Shown piece by piece: positions 1 through 9,016 of a DNA stretch of 64,000 nucleotides; the stretch's first letter is position 1; every line of letters starts with the position of its first letter. The notes under the pieces were generated by a model. That model made no database searches and had not been told where the DNA came from. It was given only the letters and a program-made list of their open reading frames with translations. The DNA is taken from contig CAMLLB010000015.1 in NCBI GenBank assembly GCA_946480815.1, forward strand, positions 16,111 through 80,110, in the 5' to 3' direction. The DNA is from an uncultured Flavobacteriales bacterium. GTDB lineage: Bacteria; Bacteroidota; Bacteroidia; Flavobacteriales; Crocinitomicaceae. The position numbers were made by a program, and so were the translations under genes.

Positions 1-37
1 TCGACAAATTCAGCAAATCATTTTCTTTAAACAAAGT

Positions 38-82
38 CGGCAGAGGGAGAGGATGGAGAGTTCCTCTTCGTCCCCTCTGCCG
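38..82 (-). terminator. Terminator of the lectin-like gene
   Basis: The arms CGGCAGAGGG (38-47) and CCCTCTGCCG (73-82) pair perfectly over 10 bp and enclose a second small hairpin. On the minus strand the stem is followed by ACTTTGTTT, a weak U tract. It begins 8 nt past the stop codon of the minus-strand gene. Confidence 0.6.
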
Positions 83-89
83 GTCCTTG

Positions 90-899
90 TCACTCTATGA
101 AGAGTTTTTGAACCTGTCCGTTTACATGGACCAGGTACGTACCAACAGCAAGCGCGGAAATATCGAGCACCGTAATTTGGGAACCTGTTTCACTTGTAAA
201 AAGGATTTTGCCGGATAAATCCGTAAATACGATCTTATTCTCCCCGTTTGGAAGAAAAACCGTCAATTGACCTTTGGCCGGGTTCGGCCAGATGGTAAAT
301 GCCCCAGAAGTGTTTTCCCCGAGATCAAGAGATGTGGAAGGATATTCAATAATGTAGTAAAGTTCATTGGTAATAAACACGTCGTTCCATTGTCCAGCCA
401 GACCAAGCGGCCAGTTAGTAATGGCGATCGCAAGGCCATCCTGGTTGTTCCAGTTATCCGGTTCGTTTCCCCAGTTCTCATAGCTCCCATTTACAGGAGT
501 TCCGTTGGAAGTTCCAGTCCAGAAAGGCGAAGATTGGGAATCGTTATCACCATTCCAAACCCAGTTTCCCTCGGAAGAAGAATCATTTCCGCCCAGCCAC
601 ATGTAGGATGCACCTCCTCCGTCAGGAGCAACGGTGTTTGCATGATCAAAGAACACATTGTTGATTTCCTGGAATACCGCGTCCTGTTCTTCCTGGGAAT
701 TGATTTCAACGAGCTTGCCTCCGCGGGAAAGAGCACAGGCAGCGGCGTTCTGCCAATTCCGGTTTTCAAGTACGATTTCGTAACTGGAACCATTGAATTC
801 GAAACTGCGGATAAGAAATGGATTGATATCACACTGTGCCATAACAGGTTGTAAAGCAGAAAGTCCGAGTGTGAGCAAAAAAGTAAGATGTGTTTTCAT
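90..899 (-). CDS. Secreted C-type lectin domain protein with T9SS sorting tail
   Basis: A 269-residue exported protein. Residues 1-22 form a Sec signal peptide ending at AQ, and I chose the ATG at 899 because it opens directly on this signal (an in-frame start 21 nt upstream adds MRLNPNF). Residues about 30-190 are a C-type lectin fold: WNGDND follows a WVW core, NEPDNWNNQD resembles the sugar-specificity loop, and GQWND carries the conserved WND calcium motif. Residues about 200-269 are a Por-secretion C-terminal domain starting at WPNPAKG, which sends the protein through the outer membrane by T9SS. A role in carbohydrate binding at the cell surface is inferred from the family; the ligand is unknown. 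The gene stands alone, with its own terminator. Confidence 0.82.
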   Translation of the reverse strand: MKTHLTFLLTLGLSALQPVMAQCDINPFLIRSFEFNGSSYEIVLENRNWQNAAACALSRGGKLVEINSQEEQDAVFQEINNVFFDHANTVAPDGGGASYMWLGGNDSSSEGNWVWNGDNDSQSSPFWTGTSNGTPVNGSYENWGNEPDNWNNQDGLAIAITNWPLGLAGQWNDVFITNELYYIIEYPSTSLDLGENTSGAFTIWPNPAKGQLTVFLPNGENKIVFTDLSGKILFTSETGSQITVLDISALAVGTYLVHVNGQVQKLFIE

Positions 900-1076
900 A
901 AAATTTGGATTTAATCTCATTGAGACGATTGATAATCCTAAAATTAAAGTACTTCCTTCCGGAGGAGGTTATGAAAAATCGGCAATTACTTATGGATTTC
1001 CGAATATATGACGGACCATTTTTAAAATAGTATCGACATCCTAAATCGATCAAGCCAAAAGGTAAAAGCTATTTCC

Positions 1077-1084
1077 TATCTTTG
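1077..1084 (+). promoter_or_regulatory. -7 box of the fbp promoter
   Basis: TATCTTTG matches the Bacteroidota -7 consensus TAnnTTTG and lies 24 nt before the fbp start codon. No clear TTTG -33 element is visible upstream. Confidence 0.5.
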
Positions 1085-1108
1085 TAATAAATACAAAAAC
1101 AGAGCAGT

Positions 1109-2125
1109 ATGTCACACATTATCACATTGAGCGATTTTATTATGGAACGTCAGGCGGAATTCCCGGGTTCATCCGGAGAACTATCCCGCATTTTGAACGA
1201 TATTTCAATTGCATCAAAAATTGTGGCAAGAGATGTTCGCAGGGCAGGTTTGGTAGATCACATACTTGGTGCGCATGGAGATGTAAATGTACAGGGAGAA
1301 GAACAGCAAAAACTCGATGTGGTTGCGGATTCTCAATTCATTAAGGTTTTTGAATCGAGTGGTGAGATCTGTGGAATTGCATCGGAAGAGAATGACGATT
1401 TCCTGGCATTTACTTCAGAACGTGCCAAAAGTGGAAAATACATTGTATTGTTTGATCCGTTGGATGGCTCTTCCAATATTGACTGCAATGTTTCGATCGG
1501 AACGATTTTTTCTATCTATAAACGCATTTCTCCAAAAGGCGGGCCCGCAACATTGGAAGACATGCTGCAAAAAGGAACGCAACAGGTTGCTGCCGGATAT
1601 GTTTTGTACGGTTCATCAACTATGCTGGTGTATACAACCGGGCATGGAGTAAACGGATTTACACTGGATCCTTCCATTGGTGAATTCTGTTTGTCGCACC
1701 CGAATATGCGCATGCCGGAAACCGGGCGTATTTATGCGATGAACGAAGGAAACATTCACGAATGCGAGCAAGGTGTAAAAGACTATATTTCCTTTTGCCA
1801 GGAAGTACAGGCCGATGGAAAACCATATTCCGGAAGATATATTGGTTCCCTGGTAGCAGATTTCCACCGGAACCTGATCAAAGGAGGAATTTATATTTAT
1901 CCGGTAACAAATCAAAGTCCGAAAGGGAAGTTGCGCTTGCTGTATGAATGTAATCCGTTGGCATTCGTTGCTGAACAAGCAGGTGGAATGGCAACAAACG
2001 GAACAGAACGCATTTTGGACCTGGAGCCACATCAACTGCATGAGCGCTGCGGATTTTTCACAGGTTCAAAACAAATGATGGAAAAGGCAATTGATTGCCT
2101 GGAAAAAGCACGCATGAAAGCTTAA
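1109..2125 (+). CDS. fbp: Class I fructose-1,6-bisphosphatase
   Basis: A 338-residue cytoplasmic enzyme that hydrolyses fructose 1,6-bisphosphate to fructose 6-phosphate, the committed step of gluconeogenesis. The class I signature is clear: SEEND at 92-96 and the metal-binding DPLDGSSN at 116-123, followed by [14 protein letters not shown] sequence. Further on come the substrate-site stretches [13 protein letters not shown] and [17 protein letters not shown]. Length is typical for the family, so the gene looks intact. The ATG at 1109 follows a TATCTTTG box. The stop codon is directly followed by the ATG of the next gene, so the two are almost certainly co-transcribed. Confidence 0.97.
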   Translation: MSHIITLSDFIMERQAEFPGSSGELSRILNDISIASKIVARDVRRAGLVDHILGAHGDVNVQGEEQQKLDVVADSQFIKVFESSGEICGIASEENDDFLAFTSERAKSGKYIVLFDPLDGSSNIDCNVSIGTIFSIYKRISPKGGPATLEDMLQKGTQQVAAGYVLYGSSTMLVYTTGHGVNGFTLDPSIGEFCLSHPNMRMPETGRIYAMNEGNIHECEQGVKDYISFCQEVQADGKPYSGRYIGSLVADFHRNLIKGGIYIYPVTNQSPKGKLRLLYECNPLAFVAEQAGGMATNGTERILDLEPHQLHERCGFFTGSKQMMEKAIDCLEKARMKA

Positions 2126-2470
2126 ATGTTCTTAGACTTCCGAAAAATAGAAAACCTCCATATTTTATTGTGGCTTCTCAAAGACATTTGCTGGGCTGCT
2201 GATTTGAAGTGGTTTGGGACAATTATGATTTTGCCAACACTTTCCGTTGCCTTTTGGCTAAGCTGGAAAATGCGTAAATCGTATTCCGAATTGATGCACA
2301 ATTTGGCAGTTATTTTCTGGATCCTGGCAAATTCTACCTGGATGGTCGGTGAATTCTTCTTTGAGGATGGTGCAAGACCACTTGCCCTGAGTTTCTTTGG
2401 AAGCGGGATTATGCTTCTGCTTGTTTTTTATGGACAACAACTTGCGGCCAAATTGATTTCAAAAAAATAA
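2126..2470 (+). CDS. Small integral membrane protein, fbp operon
   Basis: A 114-residue hydrophobic protein of unknown function. It begins at the base after the fbp stop codon (TAAATG), which indicates translational coupling. Three to four membrane segments can be seen: around residues 29-48 (GTIMILPTLSVAFWLSW), 58-76 (NLAVIFWILANSTWMVGEFFF) and 84-104 (ALSFFGSGIMLLLVFYG), with a Lys-rich C-terminus. Tryptophans are frequent at the membrane borders. I recognise no named family. A palindrome shared with the ArsR-type locus at 32 kb lies 4 nt past the stop codon. Confidence 0.75.
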   Translation: MFLDFRKIENLHILLWLLKDICWAADLKWFGTIMILPTLSVAFWLSWKMRKSYSELMHNLAVIFWILANSTWMVGEFFFEDGARPLALSFFGSGIMLLLVFYGQQLAAKLISKK

Positions 2471-2473
2471 AAA

Positions 2474-2497
2474 GATGTAATAACGCAATATTACGTC
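2474..2497. promoter_or_regulatory. ArsR-locus palindrome, copy 1
   Basis: A 24-bp inverted repeat of the form GAYGTAATA-N6-TATTACGTC, here in the opposite orientation to the two copies at 32400 and 32820 (spacer ACGCAA instead of TTGCGT) and with one changed base (GATG for GACG). It sits between the small membrane protein and the lipoprotein gene that starts at 2590. It is probably an operator. Confidence 0.65.
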
Positions 2498-2589
2498 AAA
2501 GCAACAGTTGTACGGAATGCTGTTTTCAAGTACGGATTTTCGCAACAATCAAACCACAGGCTTTCCTTTAATTTGTGTAAACAAAACCA

Positions 2590-3267
2590 ATGTTTATGCG
2601 TCTGCTTACGATACTTTTTGCTGCTTCAATCATTGTTTCATCTTGCTCCATTCAAAAAAGAACGTTTAGAAACGGGTATTATATTTCATGGAACAAACCA
2701 CTAAAACCAAAGACCAATGAAAACAGGAGTGAAGAAATACCAGAGACAAAACCGGTTGATGAACTGCTTGTTTCATCGGATATAGAAGTACTAAAACCCA
2801 CAGAAGATCATGCACTTATTTCAACTTCCGACACACTTCAAAAAACCGGGCAATCGGTCACGAATGATTCATTGACGAAGATTTATAAAACGATTGATAC
2901 CGAACTGGCAATTAATACAGGAAAGGACGAAACGGTAAATCCGGTCAAAGCAAGAAAAACCCCAAGGAAAGAATGGGAACCATCCGGAAGATCTCCGAAT
3001 CTTTTTGCGATCAACTCCTTTGTTTTTGCAATTGGCTATGTGATCCTGATTTTTTATGCTTTTGCTGTGAGTGGGGTTACCTGGGCAATTGCATTGGCTG
3101 TTATCTGTTTTTTTGCAGCACTCATTTTTGCAATTATCGGGATCATAAAGTGGAAACGCCACCGGGATGACTTTTGGGGAACTTTCTTTGCGTTGATGGC
3201 GTTGATCGTTCTTGTAACCGGAACCTTTGCACTTCTGCTGGTTTTTATTGGAAATATGGGTTTCTAA
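2590..3267 (+). CDS. Lipoprotein with three C-terminal membrane segments
   Basis: A 225-residue protein of unknown function. It starts with a lipoprotein signal (hydrophobic core to SSC at about residue 20) followed by QKRTFRNGYYISWNK; a similar motif opens many small Bacteroidota lipoproteins. Residues about 30-135 are polar, charged and probably disordered. Residues about 138-225 contain three hydrophobic segments separated by KWKRHRDD. A lipobox followed by several membrane spans is unusual and suggests an inner-membrane protein. It carries the ArsR-type palindrome about 93 nt upstream and could belong to that regulon. It converges on the anti-sigma gene with only 3 nt between them. Confidence 0.7.
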   Translation: MFMRLLTILFAASIIVSSCSIQKRTFRNGYYISWNKPLKPKTNENRSEEIPETKPVDELLVSSDIEVLKPTEDHALISTSDTLQKTGQSVTNDSLTKIYKTIDTELAINTGKDETVNPVKARKTPRKEWEPSGRSPNLFAINSFVFAIGYVILIFYAFAVSGVTWAIALAVICFFAALIFAIIGIIKWKRHRDDFWGTFFALMALIVLVTGTFALLLVFIGNMGF

Positions 3268-3270
3268 ATC

Positions 3271-3882
3271 TTATTTCATTAAAGTGTTCACAACCGGGTT
3301 CGAAGGAAGGAATTGAGCGGTTTGGTCTTCTCTGAAGGGAGCACTTTTGCTTTCCAGCAACTTTTCACTCAATTCGGGATAAACCATATTATCGGACACT
3401 TCCAGCATGCGTTTTTCTGGTTGTTGCAAGACCCTTTGAACAATCGTTATGGTGTCGTGAATGATATCCGATGCTGACCGGAAAACGGGAATTTCCTTCA
3501 CAATCGTATCGTGGATGATTTTACCGGAAGAAGCACCGTTTGTTAAAGAGATTTTCAGGGGATGTTCAGAAACTGACCAGTTCAGGGAATAACTTTTGAT
3601 GTTTCCTACCATGAAAAGAACGGCCACGCAAGCAGCACCGATCAGTACCTGGTAAAGCGGAATACTCCTGTTCAGCAAGTTCTTTTTTATTTTCGGGACC
3701 TGAAGGGAAAGTGGTTCCTCAGAATCGTATTCAAGAGCTGCTGCTGCAGAAATTACGCTTCGCTGCAGGGTGTATTCGGCTTCTGTCAGGTGAGCGAGAA
3801 CAAAGGATTTTTCTTCCTTGCTGAGTTCATCAAAAGATTTGGATTCTATCAAATCGAATAAGCGTTCGTGTTGCTCTTCCAT
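3271..3882 (-). CDS. Putative anti-sigma factor, single-pass membrane protein
   Basis: A 203-residue protein. Its start codon lies 1 nt after the stop of the ECF sigma factor, the usual position of a cognate anti-sigma factor. Residues 1-75 are cytoplasmic and rich in Glu, Ser and Leu (HERLFDLIESKSFDELSKEE). Residues about 76-95 form one membrane span, and about 110 residues lie outside in the periplasm. No zinc-type HxxxCxxC anti-sigma motif is present, so sequestering of the sigma factor is inferred from gene order and topology. Confidence 0.72.
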   Translation of the reverse strand: MEEQHERLFDLIESKSFDELSKEEKSFVLAHLTEAEYTLQRSVISAAAALEYDSEEPLSLQVPKIKKNLLNRSIPLYQVLIGAACVAVLFMVGNIKSYSLNWSVSEHPLKISLTNGASSGKIIHDTIVKEIPVFRSASDIIHDTITIVQRVLQQPEKRMLEVSDNMVYPELSEKLLESKSAPFREDQTAQFLPSNPVVNTLMK

Positions 3883-3883
3883 A

Positions 3884-4492
3884 TCAATTCAATTTAAAAA
3901 GTGTCGTTTCAAAACTGGGATCAAAGTGTTTCAATTGATCTGTGATTTTCTTTGTAGCATAAAACAAGCGGGATTTAACTGTTCCCAAAGAACTTTCTGT
4001 GATTTCTGCAATTTCATTTAAGGAAAAATGTTCCAGGTAACGGAGCACAAATACCGTTTTGTGGTGATGTTCCAAATTGTCGATGCTATTCTGCAGAGCC
4101 GTTAAAAACAGCTTTTTTTCCAACAGGTTGTCTGCCAATCCTGTGGGATGGTTTATTTCCGGATGAAGTGCAACGGTTTTTCCATGATGTCGATAAGCGG
4201 TTTTGCACATGTTTGAAGCAATGGTAAAGATCCAGGAATAAAACTTCTTGTTGGGATCAAACAAGTGTTTTTTCTCTATCAGTTTCAGGAAAAGATCCTG
4301 CACAAAATCCTGCGCCAGATCGACATCCTTATTCAGCATTTTGATAAAATAGCCTAACAACTTTTTGCTGTACCGATGATGCAACTCCACCAGTGCCAAT
4401 TCTGCCTGTTTGGCATACAAAGGAGAATGATGGTCCATTACCTGAACCATCAACTCTTCGTCGCTTTGTTGTTTATGATGTAAACTTTTCAA
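3884..4492 (-). CDS. ECF-type RNA polymerase sigma factor
   Basis: A 202-residue sigma-70 family protein of the extracytoplasmic-function group. Region 2 spans about residues 45-105 (DLAQDFVQDLFLKL, then FYSWIFTIASNMCKTAYRHH). Region 4 spans about 130-190 and holds the helix-turn-helix SLNEIAEITESSLGTVKSRL. Regions 1 and 3 are missing, as expected for ECF factors. It lies 15 nt after the SUMF1-domain gene and 1 nt before its presumed anti-sigma factor, so the three genes are likely one operon. Confidence 0.92.
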   Translation of the reverse strand: MKSLHHKQQSDEELMVQVMDHHSPLYAKQAELALVELHHRYSKKLLGYFIKMLNKDVDLAQDFVQDLFLKLIEKKHLFDPNKKFYSWIFTIASNMCKTAYRHHGKTVALHPEINHPTGLADNLLEKKLFLTALQNSIDNLEHHHKTVFVLRYLEHFSLNEIAEITESSLGTVKSRLFYATKKITDQLKHFDPSFETTLFKLN

Positions 4493-4507
4493 GTATACTT
4501 AGGCTTT

Positions 4508-6418
4508 TTACTTTTCTATTATCTCCATCACAATTCGAAAACCGACGCTTGGGTCCGGGTTTGAATAAGTCTGTGTTTTATCAAAGGTACAATCTTCAAA
4601 TAAGTCATACCAGGATCCTCCCAATGCCTTTCCTTTACTGCTGGTCATTTCGGAAACGTTCCCCAGGGTATTGAAGAATCCCATTTTATTCGGATCATAA
4701 CATTTCACATTCACCTGGTGAAATCCACCATCTTCAAAAAAGCGCTCCTGCGATGTGCGAATGTTTCCACGATAGTGTTTATTATCAGCTTCCTTAATTT
4801 CATTATTCGGGAAAGGAGTAATGGCTTTCGGGTCACCGGAGCCCGCCGCTGTTCTCCATTCCTTCTCAGTCGGCAAACGGAATACAACCTGGGTATACGT
4901 TCTTTTGCGCTGTAAATTGTATTGTTTGGTTAGCCATTCGCAATAGGCTTTTGCTCCTTCATATGAAATGCAAACAGCCGGATAGTTTTGGAATGCAGGA
5001 TGCCAGTGATACATATCTTTAATCGGATCGTTTAAGCTAATTGTATATTTCCCCTTGGTCCATTGAGTAGAATCATACAGAGCTACCCGGTACAATTCTG
5101 TTTGGCCGGAAAGTTTCAGATTGTTCAAGAATTTGTTGTAGTCTCCGTTTGTAACCTCGTATTTATCCATTTGCACGTTTCCACTAACGGGAATCATATT
5201 ATTTTCCAGTGTTTTCAAATCCAGTACCGCCGAAAGGATGGAAGCCGGTTTTTCCCGTGAAGAAAGAAGTTCGATGACTTCGCTTTGCTGACCGCTTTGT
5301 TCAGCCACTTTTAATAACAGGAGTTCCAGGTTTTGTTTTTTCAGTATTTCTTCACTTTCATCGTAATGCTGGTATAATTTAATCATAGATGGTATATACA
5401 TTCCGTTGAATTGCTCACCTTTTAAATCCCCGATATTAAATGAAAAGACTTCTTTCAGGTAATCCAGTAAATAGCGTTTTTCATAATTTCTGCGGATAAC
5501 GGCTGTATTGTCAAAACTCGATTCACTGTATTTGTAAGCAAGTCCTGTCAGGTACAATTTATCTCCATAGAGTTCTTCAAATCCGTTGATTGCACTGGCA
5601 GAAAAATAAGCAGGGCGCTTGCCTTTTAGGAAATGTTCGTACAATTCTCTTGAAAGTTTTTTAGCCTCTTCTTCTGTTTCGGTTTCCCGGTCAGTGAACG
5701 GTTCGTAACCCAATCGCTTCAACATGCGATCACGGTAATTGTCGAGCAGGATCAAATGTAAATTGATGATAGTAACATCTTTTCTGAAACCTTTGGCAGC
5801 CTGAACAACCCATGGTGCATAGGTGTCGTTATCTCCGTAAGTAAACAGGATTGCATTTTCGTCCAGTTCCGAAAGAATATTGTATCCCCAATTCAACATT
5901 CCGGCACAGAGCTCGTTATTCTCATACAATCGTTTGGCGTAGAAATCCCGTTTTTCAATGTCATTTTTCAATTCGTAATGAATCATAAGCAGGTCCTGGA
6001 TCAATGGATCATCCGGTCGAAGCGCTTGCGCAGCTAAGAGATCCTCACTTGCATCCTTTCGGAATCCATTTTCAGAATACTGAATGAAATAAGCTTCAAA
6101 GCTTTTGGGCATTTCTTTCCAAACCTGTTCATGAATGGCTTTACACTGAGTATCCCATTTAGTACGTGATTCTTCTGTTGATGATAAGTTTCTCAAAGCG
6201 CGATTAGCTCGGTAATAGTTAATCCATGCTTCTCCGTTTTTACTGTTTTTGTCTATTTCTGCTTTCCACAGGTTGATCTGTGTTTCGTACCAGGAAGTTT
6301 CTTTCACTTCTTTCGCAATACTGTAAACAGTTTCGGGTTTTTGAATGGTTCCGCCATCCTTTTGTGCAAAGGAATGAAAGCAAGTCAAAAAAGTAAGTCC
6401 GATAAATAAGTGTTTCAT
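4508..6418 (-). CDS. Exported protein with C-terminal SUMF1/FGE-type domain
   Basis: A 636-residue protein with a Sec signal peptide (residues 1-19, cut after SFA). Residues 20-400 are mainly helical and TPR-like; YGDNDTYAPW (194-203) stands out. Residues about 415-634 match the formylglycine-generating-enzyme/SUMF1 fold: MDKYEVTNGDYNKF, RLPTEKEWRTAA (514-525), GNVSEM (586-591), GGSWYD (600-605) and GFRIV at the end. In Bacteroidota such domains often serve surface structures (for example GldJ/GldK-like proteins) rather than sulfatase maturation, so I do not assign an enzymatic role. It leads the operon with the ECF sigma and anti-sigma genes, suggesting an envelope-sensing or envelope-assembly function. 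Confidence 0.8.
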   Translation of the reverse strand: MKHLFIGLTFLTCFHSFAQKDGGTIQKPETVYSIAKEVKETSWYETQINLWKAEIDKNSKNGEAWINYYRANRALRNLSSTEESRTKWDTQCKAIHEQVWKEMPKSFEAYFIQYSENGFRKDASEDLLAAQALRPDDPLIQDLLMIHYELKNDIEKRDFYAKRLYENNELCAGMLNWGYNILSELDENAILFTYGDNDTYAPWVVQAAKGFRKDVTIINLHLILLDNYRDRMLKRLGYEPFTDRETETEEEAKKLSRELYEHFLKGKRPAYFSASAINGFEELYGDKLYLTGLAYKYSESSFDNTAVIRRNYEKRYLLDYLKEVFSFNIGDLKGEQFNGMYIPSMIKLYQHYDESEEILKKQNLELLLLKVAEQSGQQSEVIELLSSREKPASILSAVLDLKTLENNMIPVSGNVQMDKYEVTNGDYNKFLNNLKLSGQTELYRVALYDSTQWTKGKYTISLNDPIKDMYHWHPAFQNYPAVCISYEGAKAYCEWLTKQYNLQRKRTYTQVVFRLPTEKEWRTAAGSGDPKAITPFPNNEIKEADNKHYRGNIRTSQERFFEDGGFHQVNVKCYDPNKMGFFNTLGNVSEMTSSKGKALGGSWYDLFEDCTFDKTQTYSNPDPSVGFRIVMEIIEK

Positions 6419-6539
6419 GTCATTAATTTAAAAAAATCTGCGCGCGCTTGAATTCTTGGTTTCTAAAAGGATTACTCAGCCGTTCATCAAAGGTTCATTC
6501 CAAACGCTTATTTTTTTTAAAAAAATTCCGGAAAAAGAA

Positions 6540-6565
6540 AAAACCCTCCGTTTCCAAAGGGTTTT
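6540..6565 (-). terminator. Rho-independent terminator
   Basis: AAAACCCT (6540-6547) and AGGGTTTT (6558-6565) form an 8-bp stem with a 10-nt loop. Read on the minus strand it is followed by TTTTTTCTTTTTC-like sequence. It ends the gene at 6591-8132. Confidence 0.75.
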
Positions 6566-6590
6566 GTGCGCAAAAAAGAATTTTCGGAAT

Positions 6591-8132
6591 CTATTCTTTC
6601 ACAAATGATTTCCGATCGTATTTTCCCCCGGAAGTGATTTCAAGCAGGTAGAAACCATTCTTTAAAGAATCGATGCGGATGATAGGAGAATCCAGGTTTC
6701 CTGCAAGAATTTCTTTTCCTTCCAGGTTTATGATCCGGTAAGTCCCTGAAGCCAGGCCGTCAATACGAATTTGGTCTTTAGCCGGATTCGGATAGAGTGA
6801 AACGGAAAGGATCTGTTCTTCAGTCAAGTTCAAAAACTCCGTTTCACAGTAAAAGTTCTGGTCGTCATAGAAATCCTGGATGTAGTTTGCAACATGAAAC
6901 AAACTGTCTACACTTGCAGTTAAGGTTCCAGTGTGTTTTCTGGCAAAAATGGCTGCATGATTATAGCAAAGGACCTTCCCCGGACCAAAAACAGCCTCAT
7001 CATGTCCTGTAACAGATCGGCGATCTCCCGGAGGATTTCCCAGTGCCAATTCATTCCAGGTGTTGCCTGGGGTGATATCGTTGTAAGAATAAGTGGTGGG
7101 TTGATTGTTTCCGTCGAGTAACGGACTTCCATCCGGTAAGAGTCCGCTTAAGATATTGTAATAAGCTGAAGCGTTATTTAGACTGGAAGGATTTGTCACT
7201 ATAACATTAGAGTTTAACGTTCTGTCCAGGCTAACAATTCCCACAGCAGGGGGCATGGAACCAAAACCCGGATTTCCTGAGAAGTCCTCATCATTCATAT
7301 CAGCGTTGTATCCATAAACCAGGTTTCTTCCCGGTTCTGTTCCGATGTAATCATCATATGGATTTCCCAAATCGAAATCCACGATATGACCAACATGGAA
7401 ATGGTTTAGTGTTTGTGTTCCACGGTTAAAAACGGTCGTTTGGAAAAAAACGGTATTGTTTAATACCTCGTCCGAAGAATCGTCGTATTGGTAAAATTGC
7501 ATATGAACCTCGATTCCTGCGCGGTCAATTCCGGAAGGATGAACGATCTTACTGTCGTTGATAATCGAATAAACGGAGCGATCTCCACGGATTACAGGAT
7601 AATCACCATTTTGTGGTTCATAAACCTGGTCGCCATCTATGTCGTGGAATGGCGCAAGTAAGGAGCTTTCACCATTACCCGTATCTCCGTTACCCGGCCA
7701 GAAAGCAATTGGTCCCGGAACAACGTAGCCCTGGTCCATCCAATGGGCTATGTGATAGTCTATCTCAGATTTTGTGATATACCACAAGGAGGATTGATAT
7801 TTGTTCAGATAGGATTGGGTGCTGTAGTTGGCTACATTCGGTAAATACGGACCGGGAGTGAAATCAGAGTTCATGAATTGAGAAGCTGCGCCTTTCACGA
7901 TTCCGTTAAAATCCTCTCCGACAGCAACGAATGACAGACCATAAATGGAACTTACCAAACTGTCCTTTGGAACGAAATAACCTCCCGTTGAACTGGGGTT
8001 GCTAAAGAGCATTCCGTTATTGGAAACAGCGTATCTGACATTCGGGTTCTCGGTGATTAGAGTAAGAGAACCTTGTCCGAATGCGACTCCGCTCATACCT
8101 AAGATCAAAAATGATGTAATGATTGCTTTCAT
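6591..8132 (-). CDS. Large T9SS-secreted protein of unknown function
   Basis: A 513-residue exported protein. Residues 1-19 are a signal peptide cut after FGQ. The middle (about 20-430) is a beta-rich extracellular region with aromatic and Asp/Asn-rich loops such as FHDIDGDQVYEPQNGDYPV and FFQTTVFNRGTQTLNHFHVGHIVDFDLG. It occurs as a type in Bacteroidota secretomes, but I know no function for it. The tail from about residue 445 (LYPNPAKDQIRIDGL to SGGKYDRKSFVKE) is a T9SS type A sorting domain. It has its own terminator and no co-directional partner nearby. Confidence 0.8.
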   Translation of the reverse strand: MKAIITSFLILGMSGVAFGQGSLTLITENPNVRYAVSNNGMLFSNPSSTGGYFVPKDSLVSSIYGLSFVAVGEDFNGIVKGAASQFMNSDFTPGPYLPNVANYSTQSYLNKYQSSLWYITKSEIDYHIAHWMDQGYVVPGPIAFWPGNGDTGNGESSLLAPFHDIDGDQVYEPQNGDYPVIRGDRSVYSIINDSKIVHPSGIDRAGIEVHMQFYQYDDSSDEVLNNTVFFQTTVFNRGTQTLNHFHVGHIVDFDLGNPYDDYIGTEPGRNLVYGYNADMNDEDFSGNPGFGSMPPAVGIVSLDRTLNSNVIVTNPSSLNNASAYYNILSGLLPDGSPLLDGNNQPTTYSYNDITPGNTWNELALGNPPGDRRSVTGHDEAVFGPGKVLCYNHAAIFARKHTGTLTASVDSLFHVANYIQDFYDDQNFYCETEFLNLTEEQILSVSLYPNPAKDQIRIDGLASGTYRIINLEGKEILAGNLDSPIIRIDSLKNGFYLLEITSGGKYDRKSFVKE

Positions 8133-8276
8133 AAATTGAGTTATTAAGTGAATAATAACACAGAACGCGAGCCTTTCAAAACAAGTTGGACGGATGATAC
8201 TTCTGTTGACGGAACGGATTGATCGGGTGAGTTAGCAAGGCAGGTGGTTGATTTGAATGTACCGACCTAAAATAGA

Positions 8277-8304
8277 AAAGCCACCCGTGGAGACGAATGG
8301 CTTT
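8277..8304 (-). terminator. Terminator behind the DUF4382 gene
   Basis: AAAGCCA (8277-8283) and TGGCTTT (8298-8304) form a 7-bp stem. On the minus strand it is followed by TCTATTTT. It comes 9 nt after the AAGTAGTAGTAGT motif, as in the two units near 63.6 and 63.9 kb. Confidence 0.6.
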
Positions 8305-8312
8305 CGTGGACA

Positions 8313-8330
8313 TACTACTACTACTTATTA
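8313..8330 (-). other. GTAGTAGTAG motif, copy A
   Basis: The minus strand reads TAATAAGTAGTAGTAGTA in the 3' untranslated region of the DUF4382 gene, 17 nt past its stop codon and just before a terminator hairpin. The same motif precedes terminators at 63619 and 63929 on the plus strand. Confidence 0.5.
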
Positions 8331-8346
8331 CACCACACCTAAAGCT

Positions 8347-8871
8347 TTAAATTGGATTGATCGATAAAACCTTAATAACCGGTTTCAACGAATATGTACC
8401 TGTTCCATGGGTCACAATACTGGCTTCTGCATCGAAATCGAGCACTAATTCATACAGTGTATTCGGTGCAAAATCAGCATTCAGATTAATTTTTAACCCG
8501 GATTGTTGTGCCGAAGGAGTTGCCAATGGATAAAAAAGACTATCTACCATCACGTTGTTCTCATCTCCAAGGATCAAACGGAATTGCTCCAAATGTCCTG
8601 AAGGAAGCGTTCCGGCATTCACCAGTGTTGCAGAAACATCATTTTGCAAAGTCAACAAATCATAAATACCGGCATTCGTTGGTAAATTAATCCAACCTTG
8701 TCCGTCATGATGAACTTGTACTTGCAAAACTTCTACATTTACCTGTTGGAAATCACCGGGTGCATCTACCATCTTCACAGTCATCTGACTTGTTCCTTCT
8801 TTCTTCTTACACCCAGTTGAAATCCCCAACATTCCCACTGAAATCAACGCTGCAAAATATATCGCTTTCAT
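8347..8871 (-). CDS. DUF4382 lipoprotein
   Basis: A 174-residue protein matching the DUF4382 family of exported bacterial proteins. A lipoprotein signal ends at STGC (Cys about 21), followed by three lysines. The body is beta-rich with the family stretches VKMVDAPGDFQQVNVEVLQVQVH, YDLLTLQND, LPSGHLEQFRLILGDENNV and YSLKPVIKVLS. Function of the family is unknown. The mRNA seems to end in a special 3' region with the GTAGTAGTAG motif and a hairpin. Aromatic and acidic residues suggest an extracytoplasmic binding domain, which is inference only. Confidence 0.85.
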   Translation of the reverse strand: MKAIYFAALISVGMLGISTGCKKKEGTSQMTVKMVDAPGDFQQVNVEVLQVQVHHDGQGWINLPTNAGIYDLLTLQNDVSATLVNAGTLPSGHLEQFRLILGDENNVMVDSLFYPLATPSAQQSGLKINLNADFAPNTLYELVLDFDAEASIVTHGTGTYSLKPVIKVLSINPI

Positions 8872-9016
8872 AATTTTCGGTTTTTGTTTTCCTGCTACTT
8901 AGTAAAAGCTGTGCCAAAAACGGAAACCCTTGATTTTGATGAATTTTTAAGTTTTGCGGGAACCGGATTTTTTTCAAAATGAAAATTTTGATTTCATTTT
9001 TGAACTAAAAAAGAAA

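Noticed and set aside
267..854. 195-codon plus-strand frame
   Set aside because: It lies opposite the lectin-like gene, which has a signal peptide, lectin motifs and a T9SS tail. The plus-strand frame has no such structure.
8313..8330. GTAGTAGTAG as microsatellite
   Set aside because: Three triplets could be a chance trinucleotide repeat, but the position before terminators in all three cases argues against it, so it was kept as a finding.
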